64,000 bases of DNA, from the NCBI GenBank assembly GCA_013416395.1, contig JACCEP010000004.1, forward strand, positions 186,001 to 250,000. The letters are read 5' to 3'. The notes under the pieces are model-generated. The model was not told the origin of the DNA. It was given only the letters and a program-made list of their open reading frames with translations, and did no database searches. Each line of letters starts with the position of its first letter. Positions within the stretch are counted from its first letter, which is position 1. This document shows positions 7,728 to 16,311 of the stretch, in pieces. The position numbers were made by a program, and so were the translations under genes. Source of the stretch: Alcaligenaceae bacterium. Its GTDB lineage: Bacteria; Pseudomonadota; Gammaproteobacteria; Burkholderiales; Burkholderiaceae_B.

Positions 7728-9623
7728 TCAAAGCGGCCACACCAGCAAAAGCATAGGTATTGCGATAAGCGTTACGACGATTTCCAGCGGCAGACCCATG
7801 CGCCAGTAATCGCCGAAACGGAACCCGCCAGGGCCGAGAATAAGGGTATTGTTCTGGTGCCCGATAGGCGTAAGAAACGCCGCTGAAGCGCCGATCGCAA
7901 CTGCCATCAAAAATGGGTCAGCACTGACGTTAAGCTGGTTCGCCGAGCTGATGGCAATGGGGCACATAATAGCGGCCGTGGCGGCATTGTTGATGACGTC
8001 AGACATAAACATGGTGACCACCAACACCAAGCTTAACGCGACAATGGCATTGCCCTGCGCCACGTTGTTCATGAGCAGCTCGGCGACGAGCTTGGCAGCC
8101 CCTGTGTCTTCTGTGGCCTTTGCTACAGGCAGCAAGGCAGCAAGCAGCACAATCACAGGCCAGTCTACGGCCTCATACATTTTGCGCAGTGGCAGCACGC
8201 GAAACAGCATCAGCAACACGACGCCCAGCAAAAAGCTGATGGCGGCTGGCAATAGGTTGAACGCCGTGACGCCGATGGCAATAGCCATGGCCGTGCACGC
8301 CATGATCATTTTTTTTCGGTCGGGTGCGCGTAGTGCGCGGGTGGCCAGCGGCGCGCATCCGGCATTGGCGGCAAACTCTGAAATCAGATCGCCCGGCCCC
8401 TGCATAAGCAGCACATCGCCATGGCGTAGTGCAGTATGCCGCACACGGCTTTGAATCCGCGCTCCTTGACGTGAAATCGCAAGCAGGTTGATGCCAAAGC
8501 GCTCGCGCAGGTTCAGGTCGCTGGCGCTGCGACTGAGCAGACTTGACCCAGGCAGTACAACCAGCTCGACCAGTTCAGCATCATCAAGCTCAACTGAACG
8601 TTCAATTTTCTTTTCCTGTTCTTCCTGTTCTTTCTGCTCTTTCGTCTTGCTGTCGGCAGCGTCATCGTCGCCTGTTTGATCCTGCTTTTCCTTTTCCTTT
8701 TCCTTTTCCTTTTCTTCTTCATCGTCGTCATCAATTGGCGTTGCACCAAAGACAAGTCCCAGGCTGTCCAGTGCCTTGGCCAGCGTTTCTGGGTCAGCCT
8801 CGATCAGGACAAGATCATCTTCGCGCAAAGGCCCCGCCGTGTGGGGTGCCGTTAATCTGATTTCATTGCGCACTAAACTGATGATCTGGGCGTCTGCGCC
8901 TTCCAGCTCGGCTTCGGCTTCGCGCAACGACATGCCGATGGCCTTGGAGTTGGCCGCAACCCGTGCTTCAGTAAGATAGGCACCTGTGTCGAAGGAGTCT
9001 GCTCCCGCGCGTTCGCGCGAAGGAACAATGCGCCAGCCAATCAAGGCAACGAACAGCACACCACATGCTGCCACCGTGAGGCCTACCGGCGTGAAGGCAA
9101 ACATGTCAAACGCGCCGTCACCCATCTGCCGGCGAAAGCCGGACACAATTAGGTTGGATGGCGTGCCTATCAACGTGGTCATCCCGCCCAGTATTGTGCC
9201 GAAGGCGAGCGGCATCAGAATTTTGCCGGGTGCCAGATTTTGTCGTTGTGCGATCTGCAAGGCTATGGGCATTAATAAAGCCAGTGCGCCCACGTTGTTC
9301 ATGAAGCTCGACAGAACGACTGAAAGAGAGACCAACGCCGCAATGGTAATGGTGGGGCCTGCCTTGGTGGGCAACAGGCGTTCGGCCAACATATCTACCA
9401 CGCCGGTTTGCAAAAGCGCGCTGCTTAATATCAGCACACAGGCCACGGTGATGACGGCAGGGTGCGCAAAACCGGTAAACGCTTCATCGGCTGGCACCAG
9501 CCCGACCAGGACACTTGCCAGCAATGCGGTGGCAGCCACAATGTCATGGCGCCAGCGCCCATATAAAAACAGGCACAGAGTCGCAGCCAGAATGGCCAGT
9601 ATCATCCATTGGGGTTGCGTCAT
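7728..9623 (-). CDS. SLC13/DASS-type permease with paired TrkA-C domains and charged linker
   Basis: A 631-residue inner-membrane protein. The N-terminal hydrophobic half (to about residue 200) carries MNNVGALALLMPIA, and the C-terminal half repeats the fold with NNAATAAIMCPIA, as in divalent anion/sodium symporters. Between them lie two RCK_C/TrkA-C-like domains (about 205-290 and 345-430). Between those two domains runs a highly charged linker (about 295-345) rich in Asp, Glu and Lys, encoded in part by a perfect hexanucleotide repeat. It probably imports sulfate or a dicarboxylate; the family does not fix the substrate. It stands alone, convergent with the Bug gene and divergent from sqr. 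Confidence 0.85.
   Translation of the reverse strand: MTQPQWMILAILAATLCLFLYGRWRHDIVAATALLASVLVGLVPADEAFTGFAHPAVITVACVLILSSALLQTGVVDMLAERLLPTKAGPTITIAALVSLSVVLSSFMNNVGALALLMPIALQIAQRQNLAPGKILMPLAFGTILGGMTTLIGTPSNLIVSGFRRQMGDGAFDMFAFTPVGLTVAACGVLFVALIGWRIVPSRERAGADSFDTGAYLTEARVAANSKAIGMSLREAEAELEGADAQIISLVRNEIRLTAPHTAGPLREDDLVLIEADPETLAKALDSLGLVFGATPIDDDDEEEKEKEKEKEKQDQTGDDDAADSKTKEQKEQEEQEKKIERSVELDDAELVELVVLPGSSLLSRSASDLNLRERFGINLLAISRQGARIQSRVRHTALRHGDVLLMQGPGDLISEFAANAGCAPLATRALRAPDRKKMIMACTAMAIAIGVTAFNLLPAAISFLLGVVLLMLFRVLPLRKMYEAVDWPVIVLLAALLPVAKATEDTGAAKLVAELLMNNVAQGNAIVALSLVLVVTMFMSDVINNAATAAIMCPIAISSANQLNVSADPFLMAVAIGASAAFLTPIGHQNNTLILGPGGFRFGDYWRMGLPLEIVVTLIAIPMLLLVWPL
8685..8714. repeat. 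Perfect hexanucleotide repeat (CTTTTC)x5 inside DASS gene
   Basis: Five exact copies of CTTTTC on the plus strand read as GAAAAG, that is Glu-Lys pairs, in the minus-strand gene. Gain or loss of a unit keeps frame, so the linker between the two TrkA-C domains could change length by slippage. Confidence 0.9.
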
Positions 9624-9993
9624 TGATTACAGCCTGTCAGGTGGATGGTCGAGATGAGTGTTGACATTCTTGCTTCCCGCTTTTTGACAATAGCGCACAG
9701 CGTACAACAAATATTAATTGTGCAAGTGGCTGCGCCACTGTGCCGCGAGTTGGCGCCTGGTTTCTTCTGTACGCCCTGCGTGGCGTTAAGACGTTGCGGA
9801 AAAATTCGGCGCTTGGCAAGCTGGTATGGCATATGTAAATTGCTGATTCATTGTTCCATGGGGGCGACATGGTAACTAGAATGACTGCTGCTGTTTTTTT
9901 GTTTATTCAGATGGCTATCGTGGCCTGCTGGGCGTGCCTTGCGTGAATGCCGCCAGCGTCGACCGTCTAGCTAAACCTTACTTGAGGCAGGTC
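9624..9993. other. Divergent intergenic region, DASS permease / sqr
   Basis: About 370 bases with no convincing gene on either strand. A TTGACA hexamer occurs at 9684, but no well-spaced -10 follows. I did not find a clear operator palindrome. The start of sqr (GAGG Shine-Dalgarno) is at the right end. Confidence 0.5.
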
Positions 9994-11256
9994 ATGAGCA
10001 CTACACAGTCCTTGGTTCGCAGACACACCGTTGTCATTGTGGGTGCGGGAGCCGGAGGCATCGCGGTCGCGGCTAAATTGCGGCGGGCAGATCCAAGGGT
10101 GGATGTTGTCATTGTGGATCCGGCAGAGCATCACTATTACCAGCCCGCCTGGACGCTTGTGGGCGGCGGCGCCTATGCGCCTGAAGCGACGCGGCGTAGC
10201 CTGGCGAGTTGCCTGCCTGCAGGAGTCGCGCATGTGGCTGCTGCGGTTACGTCATTTTTGCCTGATGAAAACCAAATTGAGTGCGAAGACGGCACTCGGC
10301 TGCGGTATGAGTATCTTGTCGTTGCTGCAGGTATTCAGACCAACTGGGATGCCATCGAGGGCCTTTCCGAAGCGTTGGGCAAAAACGGCGTAACCAGTAA
10401 CTATCGTTATGATCTTGCGCCCTATACGTGGCAACTGGTGCGTGAGTTTACGGGTGGCACCGCCGTATTTACCCAGCCCGCAGGGGCGGTCAAGTGCCCA
10501 GGGGCACCGCAGAAAGCCCTGTATCTTTCAGCTGATCATTTTCGCCGCAAGGGTGTAGAGGCGGTGGTTCAGTTCAGGTCAGGTGCTGCATCAGTATTTG
10601 GCGTGCCGTTCTATGCCGAGGCACTCGATAAGGTCATGGACGGCTATTCTGCACAAAAGCATTTCAGTCAGAATCTTGTTCAGGTGCGGGGTGCCGAGAA
10701 AGTCGCCGTGTTTGAATCGGTAATTAATGGCGCGACCGTGCGCGAAGAAGTGGCATACGATTTGCTGCATGTTGTACCGCCACAAAGTGCGCCTGACTTC
10801 ATACGCAACAGCGCACTGGCTGACGGGGCAGGGTGGCTGGATGTCGACAAGCACACGCTCAGGCATGTGCGTCATGCCAATGTATTTGGGTTGGGTGACT
10901 GCACTTCTACACCCAACAGCAAGACGGCCGCTGCCATCAAGAGCCAGGCACCCGTACTTGTTGGCAACTTGCTGCAGTCATTGCGCGGGCAGAGCCAAAG
11001 CGACTCGTACGATGGTTATGCTGCATGCCCGCTTACTACTTCGCGAGGTCGGGTGCTGCTGGCCGAGTTTACCTATGGCGGCACCGTAAGCCCCAGCTTT
11101 CCTGCCGACCCTCGTGTGCCACGCCGGTTTTACTGGTGGCTGAAGCGTTCTTTTATGCCCTGGTTTTACTGGAATGTTCTGCTGAAAGGGCGCGGCATAC
11201 CGATTACGCACAAAACGCGCACTTACCCTGTAGGGGTTGCGTCGGCGCAGCGCTAG
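9994..11256 (+). CDS. sqr: Sulfide:quinone oxidoreductase (SQR)
   Basis: A flavoprotein of 420 residues using the ATG at 9994 (TTGAGG upstream); the frame is open from 9934. The N-terminal FAD-binding motif is GAGAGGIAVAAKL. The two cysteines expected of the SQOR-like type are in place: Cys168 in VKCPGAPQK and Cys345 in GYAACPL. The quinone and flavin-facing GLGDCTSTPNSKTAAA segment and the membrane-facing C-terminus (FMPWFYWNVLLKGRG) are also there. It oxidises sulfide to polysulfide or sulfane sulfur and passes electrons to quinone. No persulfide dioxygenase or rhodanese adjoins. Confidence 0.9.
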   Translation: MSTTQSLVRRHTVVIVGAGAGGIAVAAKLRRADPRVDVVIVDPAEHHYYQPAWTLVGGGAYAPEATRRSLASCLPAGVAHVAAAVTSFLPDENQIECEDGTRLRYEYLVVAAGIQTNWDAIEGLSEALGKNGVTSNYRYDLAPYTWQLVREFTGGTAVFTQPAGAVKCPGAPQKALYLSADHFRRKGVEAVVQFRSGAASVFGVPFYAEALDKVMDGYSAQKHFSQNLVQVRGAEKVAVFESVINGATVREEVAYDLLHVVPPQSAPDFIRNSALADGAGWLDVDKHTLRHVRHANVFGLGDCTSTPNSKTAAAIKSQAPVLVGNLLQSLRGQSQSDSYDGYAACPLTTSRGRVLLAEFTYGGTVSPSFPADPRVPRRFYWWLKRSFMPWFYWNVLLKGRGIPITHKTRTYPVGVASAQR

Positions 11257-11268
11257 CGGGCAGCTGCG

Positions 11269-11952
11269 TTAACGTGGTGCCCTGTAAAACTCGATTTGAA
11301 AGCTGCCCGGCAATTCGAACGCCACATAATGCGGCACGTCGGGTTCCATGACAACACACTGCTCAGCTGTCAAAACAACCTGGGTGGCGGGTTCGGTAGC
11401 AAGTGTAAATCGCAATACGCCCGACTCAACCCGTAGCAGGCCCCAAGTGCCGGAGCGCGTCATGTGTGAGGTGGTAAGCGCTTTGGGAAGGTTGTCGGGC
11501 GTGAAAACCGGAGACTGGCCGTAGCGTTCAAGGCCGGGGGGAAGGGTATCAGGTAGGGTAGGCATAGGTGTTCTCGATTGGTAGACCTGCCACAACTTGG
11601 CAGCGATGCGTTGGGCGATGGGGTCTGCAGCTTTTTGGAGTGCTGGATGCTGAAGATCGGACGTGGTGGTGTGAAAAAGAGCCAGCCATCGCTCGAAAAG
11701 CGGCCAGCTTAGGCCGGGCAGTGCCGCATGCCGGGCAATGGGCGCGCCCTTGAACCGGCGGGTGCCAAGCAATAGCGCAGACCAGAAATCACACAGCGTG
11801 TTCAGATGGGCTTCCCAGTTTTCTACATGATGCTCAAAGATGGGGCCGAGCTGTTCATCGGCGCGTACCCGGCCGTAGAACAAAAACACCAGCTGCCGGA
11901 TATCGGCTTCAGTATAAGCGGGCTTGGGTGTTTGGCTTGATTCAGCGTGCAT
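11269..11952 (-). CDS. Truncated haemoglobin (group III-like) fused to DUF1971/TehB-like cupin
   Basis: A 227-residue two-domain protein. Residues 12-130 resemble group III truncated globins: IRQLVFLFYGRVR helix A/B, a Phe/Trp-rich core and His75 in ARHAALPGL as the likely proximal haem ligand. Residues 140-227 match the small DUF1971 cupin also found N-terminal in TehB (RYGQSPVFTPDNLP...WGLLRVESG...HYVAFELPG). The globin part probably binds O2 or NO. The Crp/Fnr regulator gene follows in the same direction upstream, fitting a role in NO or oxygen response. Both domain calls rest on motif recognition. Confidence 0.78.
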   Translation of the reverse strand: MHAESSQTPKPAYTEADIRQLVFLFYGRVRADEQLGPIFEHHVENWEAHLNTLCDFWSALLLGTRRFKGAPIARHAALPGLSWPLFERWLALFHTTTSDLQHPALQKAADPIAQRIAAKLWQVYQSRTPMPTLPDTLPPGLERYGQSPVFTPDNLPKALTTSHMTRSGTWGLLRVESGVLRFTLATEPATQVVLTAEQCVVMEPDVPHYVAFELPGSFQIEFYRAPR

Positions 11953-12060
11953 GGGTAAACCCTATTCAAAAAGCAGGAGGGTATTCTGGCTGCACAGTTA
12001 CTTAGCGCCAATGACCTTTGTCGTGTTGTGGATTAGGATACGCAACTTTCGGGCGTATCG

Positions 12061-12774
12061 TCAGAAAGGCCGCTGTGCCAGTGATGCCAAGCGCTGCAGC
12101 TGCGACAGATCGTGTAGCTTCCAGTCGCAACGCCGGCCGGTCACGTAACCCCTGGCCTGCCACTCGGTAAACAACCGGCTCAGCGTCTCGGCACGCATGC
12201 CCAGATGCGCGGCCAGTTGTCGCTGATTGAGCGGCAGCTGTACGGTAGTGCCCTGGCGTTCTTTAAGCTGCAGCAAATAATTGGCGAGCCGTTCGGGCGC
12301 CGAGCTTGAGGTGATCCAATCTACCTTGTTTACCTGGCCATACAGCGCGCTGCTCAAGCCCGCCAGCATGCTCATGGCGAGTGCTGGCTGGCTTTGGCAC
12401 GCCTGATGCAGGCTGCTGCGCTGAAGGCGAAAAAGCCGGCAGGCGCTACGGGCCCTGGCCCACATGGGATAACGCCCGTGGGGCATAAACATGGCCGCCT
12501 CGGCCACCAGCTGCCCCGGCTCGAACACATGAAACACCCGCTCGTCGCCGTGGTGGCTGTAGCGAAACACTTCAACTTCGCCGCTTTCCAGTAGCAAGTA
12601 CGATCTTGCCTCGTCGCCTTCGCGAAAAAGTATGTCTCCGGGCATTGCCTCTCTGGCCTGCGCACCTTGCGCCATGAGCCCGGCAATTGCGGCGTCAAGG
12701 CCAGCCATAAGGCGGTGCTGTAGCAGGAGCGATACAGTCGCGGCCTCTTCGGGTGGCATGTTGACTTTAGTCAT
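12061..12774 (-). CDS. Crp/Fnr-family transcription regulator
   Basis: A 237-residue regulator using the ATG at 12774 (MTKVNMPPEE); a longer frame starts at 12825 but would place the start inside the candidate Fur box. A cyclic-nucleotide-type beta-barrel (MPGDILFREGDEAR... GEVEVFRY) is followed by a dimer helix and a C-terminal helix-turn-helix (LNQRQLAAHLGMRAETLSRLF). The recognition helix has the E..SR arrangement seen in FNR and DNR. No N-terminal cysteine cluster is present, so it is not an Fe-S FNR; haem or redox sensing as in DNR is possible. It is divergent from the ABC operon that begins at 12833. Confidence 0.85.
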   Translation of the reverse strand: MTKVNMPPEEAATVSLLLQHRLMAGLDAAIAGLMAQGAQAREAMPGDILFREGDEARSYLLLESGEVEVFRYSHHGDERVFHVFEPGQLVAEAAMFMPHGRYPMWARARSACRLFRLQRSSLHQACQSQPALAMSMLAGLSSALYGQVNKVDWITSSSAPERLANYLLQLKERQGTTVQLPLNQRQLAAHLGMRAETLSRLFTEWQARGYVTGRRCDWKLHDLSQLQRLASLAQRPF

Positions 12775-12811
12775 GGCGTCTATTCGGTGGAAGTGAGAGA
12801 ATTTTTGTTTA

Positions 12812-12830
12812 ATAATAATTCTCATTTACT
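12812..12830. promoter_or_regulatory. Candidate Fur box before NitT/TauT-type ABC operon
   Basis: AATAATAATTCTCATTTAC overlaps the start region of both divergent genes and resembles Fur boxes, which commonly contain ATTCTCATT. By eye about 13 of 19 positions match the classical consensus, so the call is tentative. Confidence 0.4.
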
Positions 12831-12832
12831 TA

Positions 12833-13825
12833 ATGTTCAAATCTAATCTCCTCAGCAGGGCGTACGTAAGCGTCGCTCTGCTTTTTTTTATGCTCGTGTC
12901 TGTCGTGCAGGCGGCACCGCCTTATGCCACGCTGACGCTGGCCGGGCCCGGTGCTGTTGTCAGCTATCCGCTGTTGCACATGGTAGAGACCAATGCACTC
13001 AAAGAGTACGCACAGCAGGTTCAATTTCGTCTATGGCAAAGCCCTGATCAGCTGCGTGTACTGCTGGCCAAAAAAGAAATTGATTTCAGCGCCGTGCCCA
13101 GCAATCTGCCTGCACTTATGTATAACCGGGGCGATCCCGTTAAATTGCTCAATATCTCGGTATGGGGCATTTTGTGGCTGGTTAGCCGAGACCCTAATGT
13201 AAAGGGGTTTGAAGACCTGGGCGGCCAAGAGCTACTTGTGCCTTTTCAGCGTGATCTGCCGGCCGTCCTGCTAGACACGCTGCTTCAGGCACACAAGCAA
13301 AAGGGCGGTGAGCCCGTGCGTTTGCGCCGCACGCGCGACGCTCAAGACGCTATTGCACTCATGTTAACCGGCCAGGGCAAACACGCTTTGCTCGTCGAGC
13401 CCACGGCATCACTGCTGCTGTGGCGCGCTGAGCAACAGGGCACCATTGCCCTGCACCGCGTGCAAAGTCTTGAAGACGCCTGGCGCGACGCTTTCCCCAC
13501 TCGTGCCGAACTGCCACAGGCCGGTATTATGGCTAACTCTCATATCGCGAAAGATACCGAGCTCAGTCATGCAGTCGAGCGCGCTTATGCCGCTTCTGCC
13601 GCATGGTGTAAGTCCAACACGCAAGCTTGTGCACAAATGGTGCACCGGTACATCCCGCACCTTCCTGTGCCGGCCATTGAAACGGCAATACGCGTTACCC
13701 GGCTCGACAGCCGTCCTGCAAGCGAGGTTAGGCCACAGCTTGAAGCGCTGTACGGATTGCTGGGCGAACAGTACCCCCAGGCCATAGGTGGCCGCCTGCC
13801 TGATGCCGGGTTTTACGGGCCATGA
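12833..13825 (+). CDS. NitT/TauT-type ABC substrate-binding protein
   Basis: A 330-residue exported protein with a Sec signal peptide (cleavage near VVQAAPP). It has the fold signs of SsuA/TauA/NMT1-like receptors: GPGAVVSYPLLHMV at the ligand-binding N-lobe, VPSNLPALMYNRGD, and SHIAKDTELSHAVERAY late in the chain. The next two genes, a permease and an ATPase, overlap it head to tail, so the three form one importer. The usual ligands of this class are sulfonates, nitrate, taurine, pyrimidines or urea; here neither the gene nor the context decides. The ATG follows the candidate Fur box directly, without a clear Shine-Dalgarno. Confidence 0.82.
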   Translation: MFKSNLLSRAYVSVALLFFMLVSVVQAAPPYATLTLAGPGAVVSYPLLHMVETNALKEYAQQVQFRLWQSPDQLRVLLAKKEIDFSAVPSNLPALMYNRGDPVKLLNISVWGILWLVSRDPNVKGFEDLGGQELLVPFQRDLPAVLLDTLLQAHKQKGGEPVRLRRTRDAQDAIALMLTGQGKHALLVEPTASLLLWRAEQQGTIALHRVQSLEDAWRDAFPTRAELPQAGIMANSHIAKDTELSHAVERAYAASAAWCKSNTQACAQMVHRYIPHLPVPAIETAIRVTRLDSRPASEVRPQLEALYGLLGEQYPQAIGGRLPDAGFYGP

Positions 13826-14607
13826 ACGTAGTGTCCAATTCTGACGGCGTGGGCCGCACCTCACGGTTATGGAGCGTCCTGGGTGTGCTGCTGCTGCTCG
13901 CCGGCTGGCAAGCAAGCGCTGTCTACATGGGGCCGATGCTCATGGCCACGCCGCTAGAAACACTTAAAGCTATCCCCCGCCTGTTGGCCAGCGATCATTT
14001 TCTGCCTAACGCGGGCGACAGTCTGCTGCGTATTGGTATTGGTGTAAGCACAGGCTGCACCATAGGCCTTGCCCTGGGCATACTGGCAGGCCACAAACCG
14101 CGGGTGCGCGGGCTGCTTGAGCCAGTGCGGTGGCTGCTCATGGCCATACCGCCTGTTGTGGTCGTCGTTATGGCCATGCTGTGGTTTGGCTTGGGTTCTT
14201 CCATGGTTATTTTTATGACGGTGCTCATGATGGCACCTGGCATGTATGTCAATACGGTAAAAGGCATGATGCAGGTTGATCGCAATCTCATCGAAATGAC
14301 GCACATGTACCGCTATGGTTTTTGGCGACGGTTGCGTCATTTGTACATGCCTGCACTCACTGCGCCGCTGACGGCCGCTTTGCTTATTGCCACGTGTGGC
14401 GGCGTGCGGCTGGTCGTTATGGCCGAAGTGCTGGGCGCTGAAAGTGGTGCAGGTTATGCTCTGGCCAATGCCCGCAGTACGTTTGACAGTGCAGAACTCT
14501 ATGCCTGGGTCGCACTGATTCTGCTGCTGGTGGCCGTGCTTGAGTTTGCCTTGCTGCAGCCTTTACAGCGCCACCTTGGAAAATGGCAGGAGCCCAGTCA
14601 TGCTTGA
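13822..14607 (+). CDS. NitT/TauT-type ABC permease (SsuC/TauC family)
   Basis: A 261-residue inner-membrane protein with six predicted spans. The EAA-type loop reads VDRNLIEMTHMYRYGFWRRL followed by HLYMPAL, as in SsuC/TauC permeases. Its ATG overlaps the binding-protein stop by four bases, and its end overlaps the ATPase start by eight. It probably acts as a homodimer. Confidence 0.88.
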   Translation: MNVVSNSDGVGRTSRLWSVLGVLLLLAGWQASAVYMGPMLMATPLETLKAIPRLLASDHFLPNAGDSLLRIGIGVSTGCTIGLALGILAGHKPRVRGLLEPVRWLLMAIPPVVVVVMAMLWFGLGSSMVIFMTVLMMAPGMYVNTVKGMMQVDRNLIEMTHMYRYGFWRRLRHLYMPALTAPLTAALLIATCGGVRLVVMAEVLGAESGAGYALANARSTFDSAELYAWVALILLLVAVLEFALLQPLQRHLGKWQEPSHA

Positions 14608-15307
14608 GCTTAACAACATCACCCTGCATTTTGGGTCTTTGGCTGTGCTTCGGGGCATCGACCTCCAACTGAAACCAGGGCAGCGTCTGGGTTTGCTCGG
14701 CCCCAGCGGCGCAGGCAAGAGTACGCTGCTGCGTCTGGCCGCCGGGTTGCTCAAGCCCACGTCGGGTACGTTAAGCAATAGCTATCGTCATCCCTTGCTG
14801 GTATTTCAGGAGCCTAGGCTGCTGCCTTGGCGCCGCATTATTGAAAACATCGAGATACCATTGCGGGCGGCGGGTTGCCATGCAGACGAGGCACGCACGC
14901 GTGCGATGTATTGGTTAAAACAGGTTGAGCTTGACGCGTTCGCGCAAGCATGGCCCCGAGAACTATCGGGCGGCATGGCGCAGCGGGCTTCACTGGCGCG
15001 TGCCTTCGCCTTGCAACCTGACTTGCTGTTGCTTGATGAACCCTTCAGCGCCCTTGACCCTGCCTTGCGTACGACGCTGGCTGCCTTGTGTCGTCGCTGC
15101 CTCGACGAAACCGGCGCCACCATGCTTTGCATCAGCCATCACCCCCATGAGCTCGTAGAACTCACCGATAGCTGTTTGTTGCTCGAAAACGGCTATGTGC
15201 AGCGCTTTGATATAGACCCTGCAGCGGGGGTACAAGGTCGCAGTGAGACGGCTGATCTTTTATACCGGCGGTTGCTCCAACATGAAGCATTGGTCGCAGT
15301 TGGCTGA
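14600..15307 (+). CDS. NitT/TauT-type ABC ATPase (SsuB/TauB family)
   Basis: A 235-residue ATPase; the ATG at 14600 (MLELNNITLHFG) is chosen over an upstream in-frame codon because it overlaps the permease end in the manner of the other genes. Walker A GPSGAGKST, Q-loop VFQEPRLLPWR, signature LSGGMAQRASLARAF, Walker B LLLLDEPFSALDP and H-loop ISHHPHELVEL are all intact. The Q-loop QEPRLLPW form is typical of SsuB/TauB/NrtD. It is the last gene of the operon. Confidence 0.9.
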   Translation: MLELNNITLHFGSLAVLRGIDLQLKPGQRLGLLGPSGAGKSTLLRLAAGLLKPTSGTLSNSYRHPLLVFQEPRLLPWRRIIENIEIPLRAAGCHADEARTRAMYWLKQVELDAFAQAWPRELSGGMAQRASLARAFALQPDLLLLDEPFSALDPALRTTLAALCRRCLDETGATMLCISHHPHELVELTDSCLLLENGYVQRFDIDPAAGVQGRSETADLLYRRLLQHEALVAVG

Positions 15308-15357
15308 CTATTCGCGCTTGTGTTGCCCAGCCAGCCCGCTTAGGTCGTGTAGCGTGG

Positions 15358-16200
15358 TCAGTCTGTAAACCCCGGAAGCGAGAGGCGGGCAACCACGTCT
15401 TTCAGGCTGGCCGAAATCTCGCTACGCAAATGAGGCTCCGGCAATATGCCTTCAGGACCGCCGCAACTGAGTACGAACGTACCTTCGCCAGTAATGGCGT
15501 TAAACGGGGCAGCGACAGCATTGATGCCCGGTTGCCAGTCACCTATGCCGTAACAGCACCCGTTTGCAGCGAATTCTTTGCTGGCTTTTGCCAATATGGC
15601 CAGCATATCTGCAGGCGCGTCCAGCGTTGGCAGCAAGACATCTTGCTGAGCTTTGGGCAAGCTGGCCAAATACGTGCGACCCATGGTGCTGTTCATGCCG
15701 ACGCGGTAGCCTACGGGCAAGCGCAGGTACAGCGCGACGGAACCATGTACAGCATCTATGTATGTCATTGACTTTCCATCAAAGGCACCGAGAGCCACCG
15801 CTGCGCCGGTGGCCTGTGCAAGCTCTTCCATAAGCGGCCTGGCTACCTGGCGAACCTCGAGGCTGGCAAGACAGCCAAAGCCCAACGCAAGCACACCATA
15901 ATCTGGCCAGTATCGGCCTGATTCCCGGTCATAGCGCAAATAACCCAGTGTCATCAGCGTGTAAACGATACGGCTGACCGTTGATTTTGGCAGGCCCGTG
16001 AGCTCGGCTAATTCGAGATTTCCGAGTGACTTGACGTCAGGGGTGAAGCATCGCAACACGTCAAGCCCGCGGGCCAGTGCTTCGACGAAATGAGGCGAAG
16101 CGGGGTCACCTTGGGTGGCGGCACGCTTGCGGCGAGCTGGGCGCCGTGCGGTACCCATCTCTTCTTGTTGCTTGGTGCCAATATCGGAAAGCGATTGCAT
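15358..16200 (-). CDS. IclR-family transcription regulator
   Basis: A 280-residue regulator. A basic tail precedes a winged helix (VEALARGLDVLRCF ... LAELTGLPKSTVSRIVYTL), followed by the IclR effector domain, with LRLPVGYRVGMNSTMGRTYLA and GINAVAAPF as markers. Such proteins usually respond to aromatic or short organic acids, sometimes in a PobR/PcaR-like way. It is divergent from the Bug receptor, and a strong palindrome pair lies between them, so it probably controls that gene and itself. Confidence 0.9.
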   Translation of the reverse strand: MQSLSDIGTKQQEEMGTARRPARRKRAATQGDPASPHFVEALARGLDVLRCFTPDVKSLGNLELAELTGLPKSTVSRIVYTLMTLGYLRYDRESGRYWPDYGVLALGFGCLASLEVRQVARPLMEELAQATGAAVALGAFDGKSMTYIDAVHGSVALYLRLPVGYRVGMNSTMGRTYLASLPKAQQDVLLPTLDAPADMLAILAKASKEFAANGCCYGIGDWQPGINAVAAPFNAITGEGTFVLSCGGPEGILPEPHLRSEISASLKDVVARLSLPGFTD

Positions 16201-16238
16201 TTGGCGTGCGCAGCCTTTATATTTGGGTGAGAAAAAAA

Positions 16239-16267
16239 GGAATTGAATTCCATTCTACGGAATTCAA
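16239..16267. promoter_or_regulatory. Nested palindromes, likely IclR operator
   Basis: GGAATTGAATTCC (16239-16251) is a perfect 13-base palindrome. TTGAATTCC (16243-16251) and GGAATTCAA (16259-16267) form a second, perfect inverted repeat with a seven-base spacer. IclR-type operators commonly contain GGAA...TTCC arms. The site lies between the divergent iclR and Bug genes. Confidence 0.65.
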
Positions 16268-16311
16268 CCAAGAAAGTCACCCCCCTGTCATATATAAATC
16301 AGGAGACAAAC

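Noticed and set aside
8685-8714. Hexamer repeat as an on/off phase-variation switch
   Set aside because: The unit is six bases, so slippage does not shift the frame; only the linker length could change.
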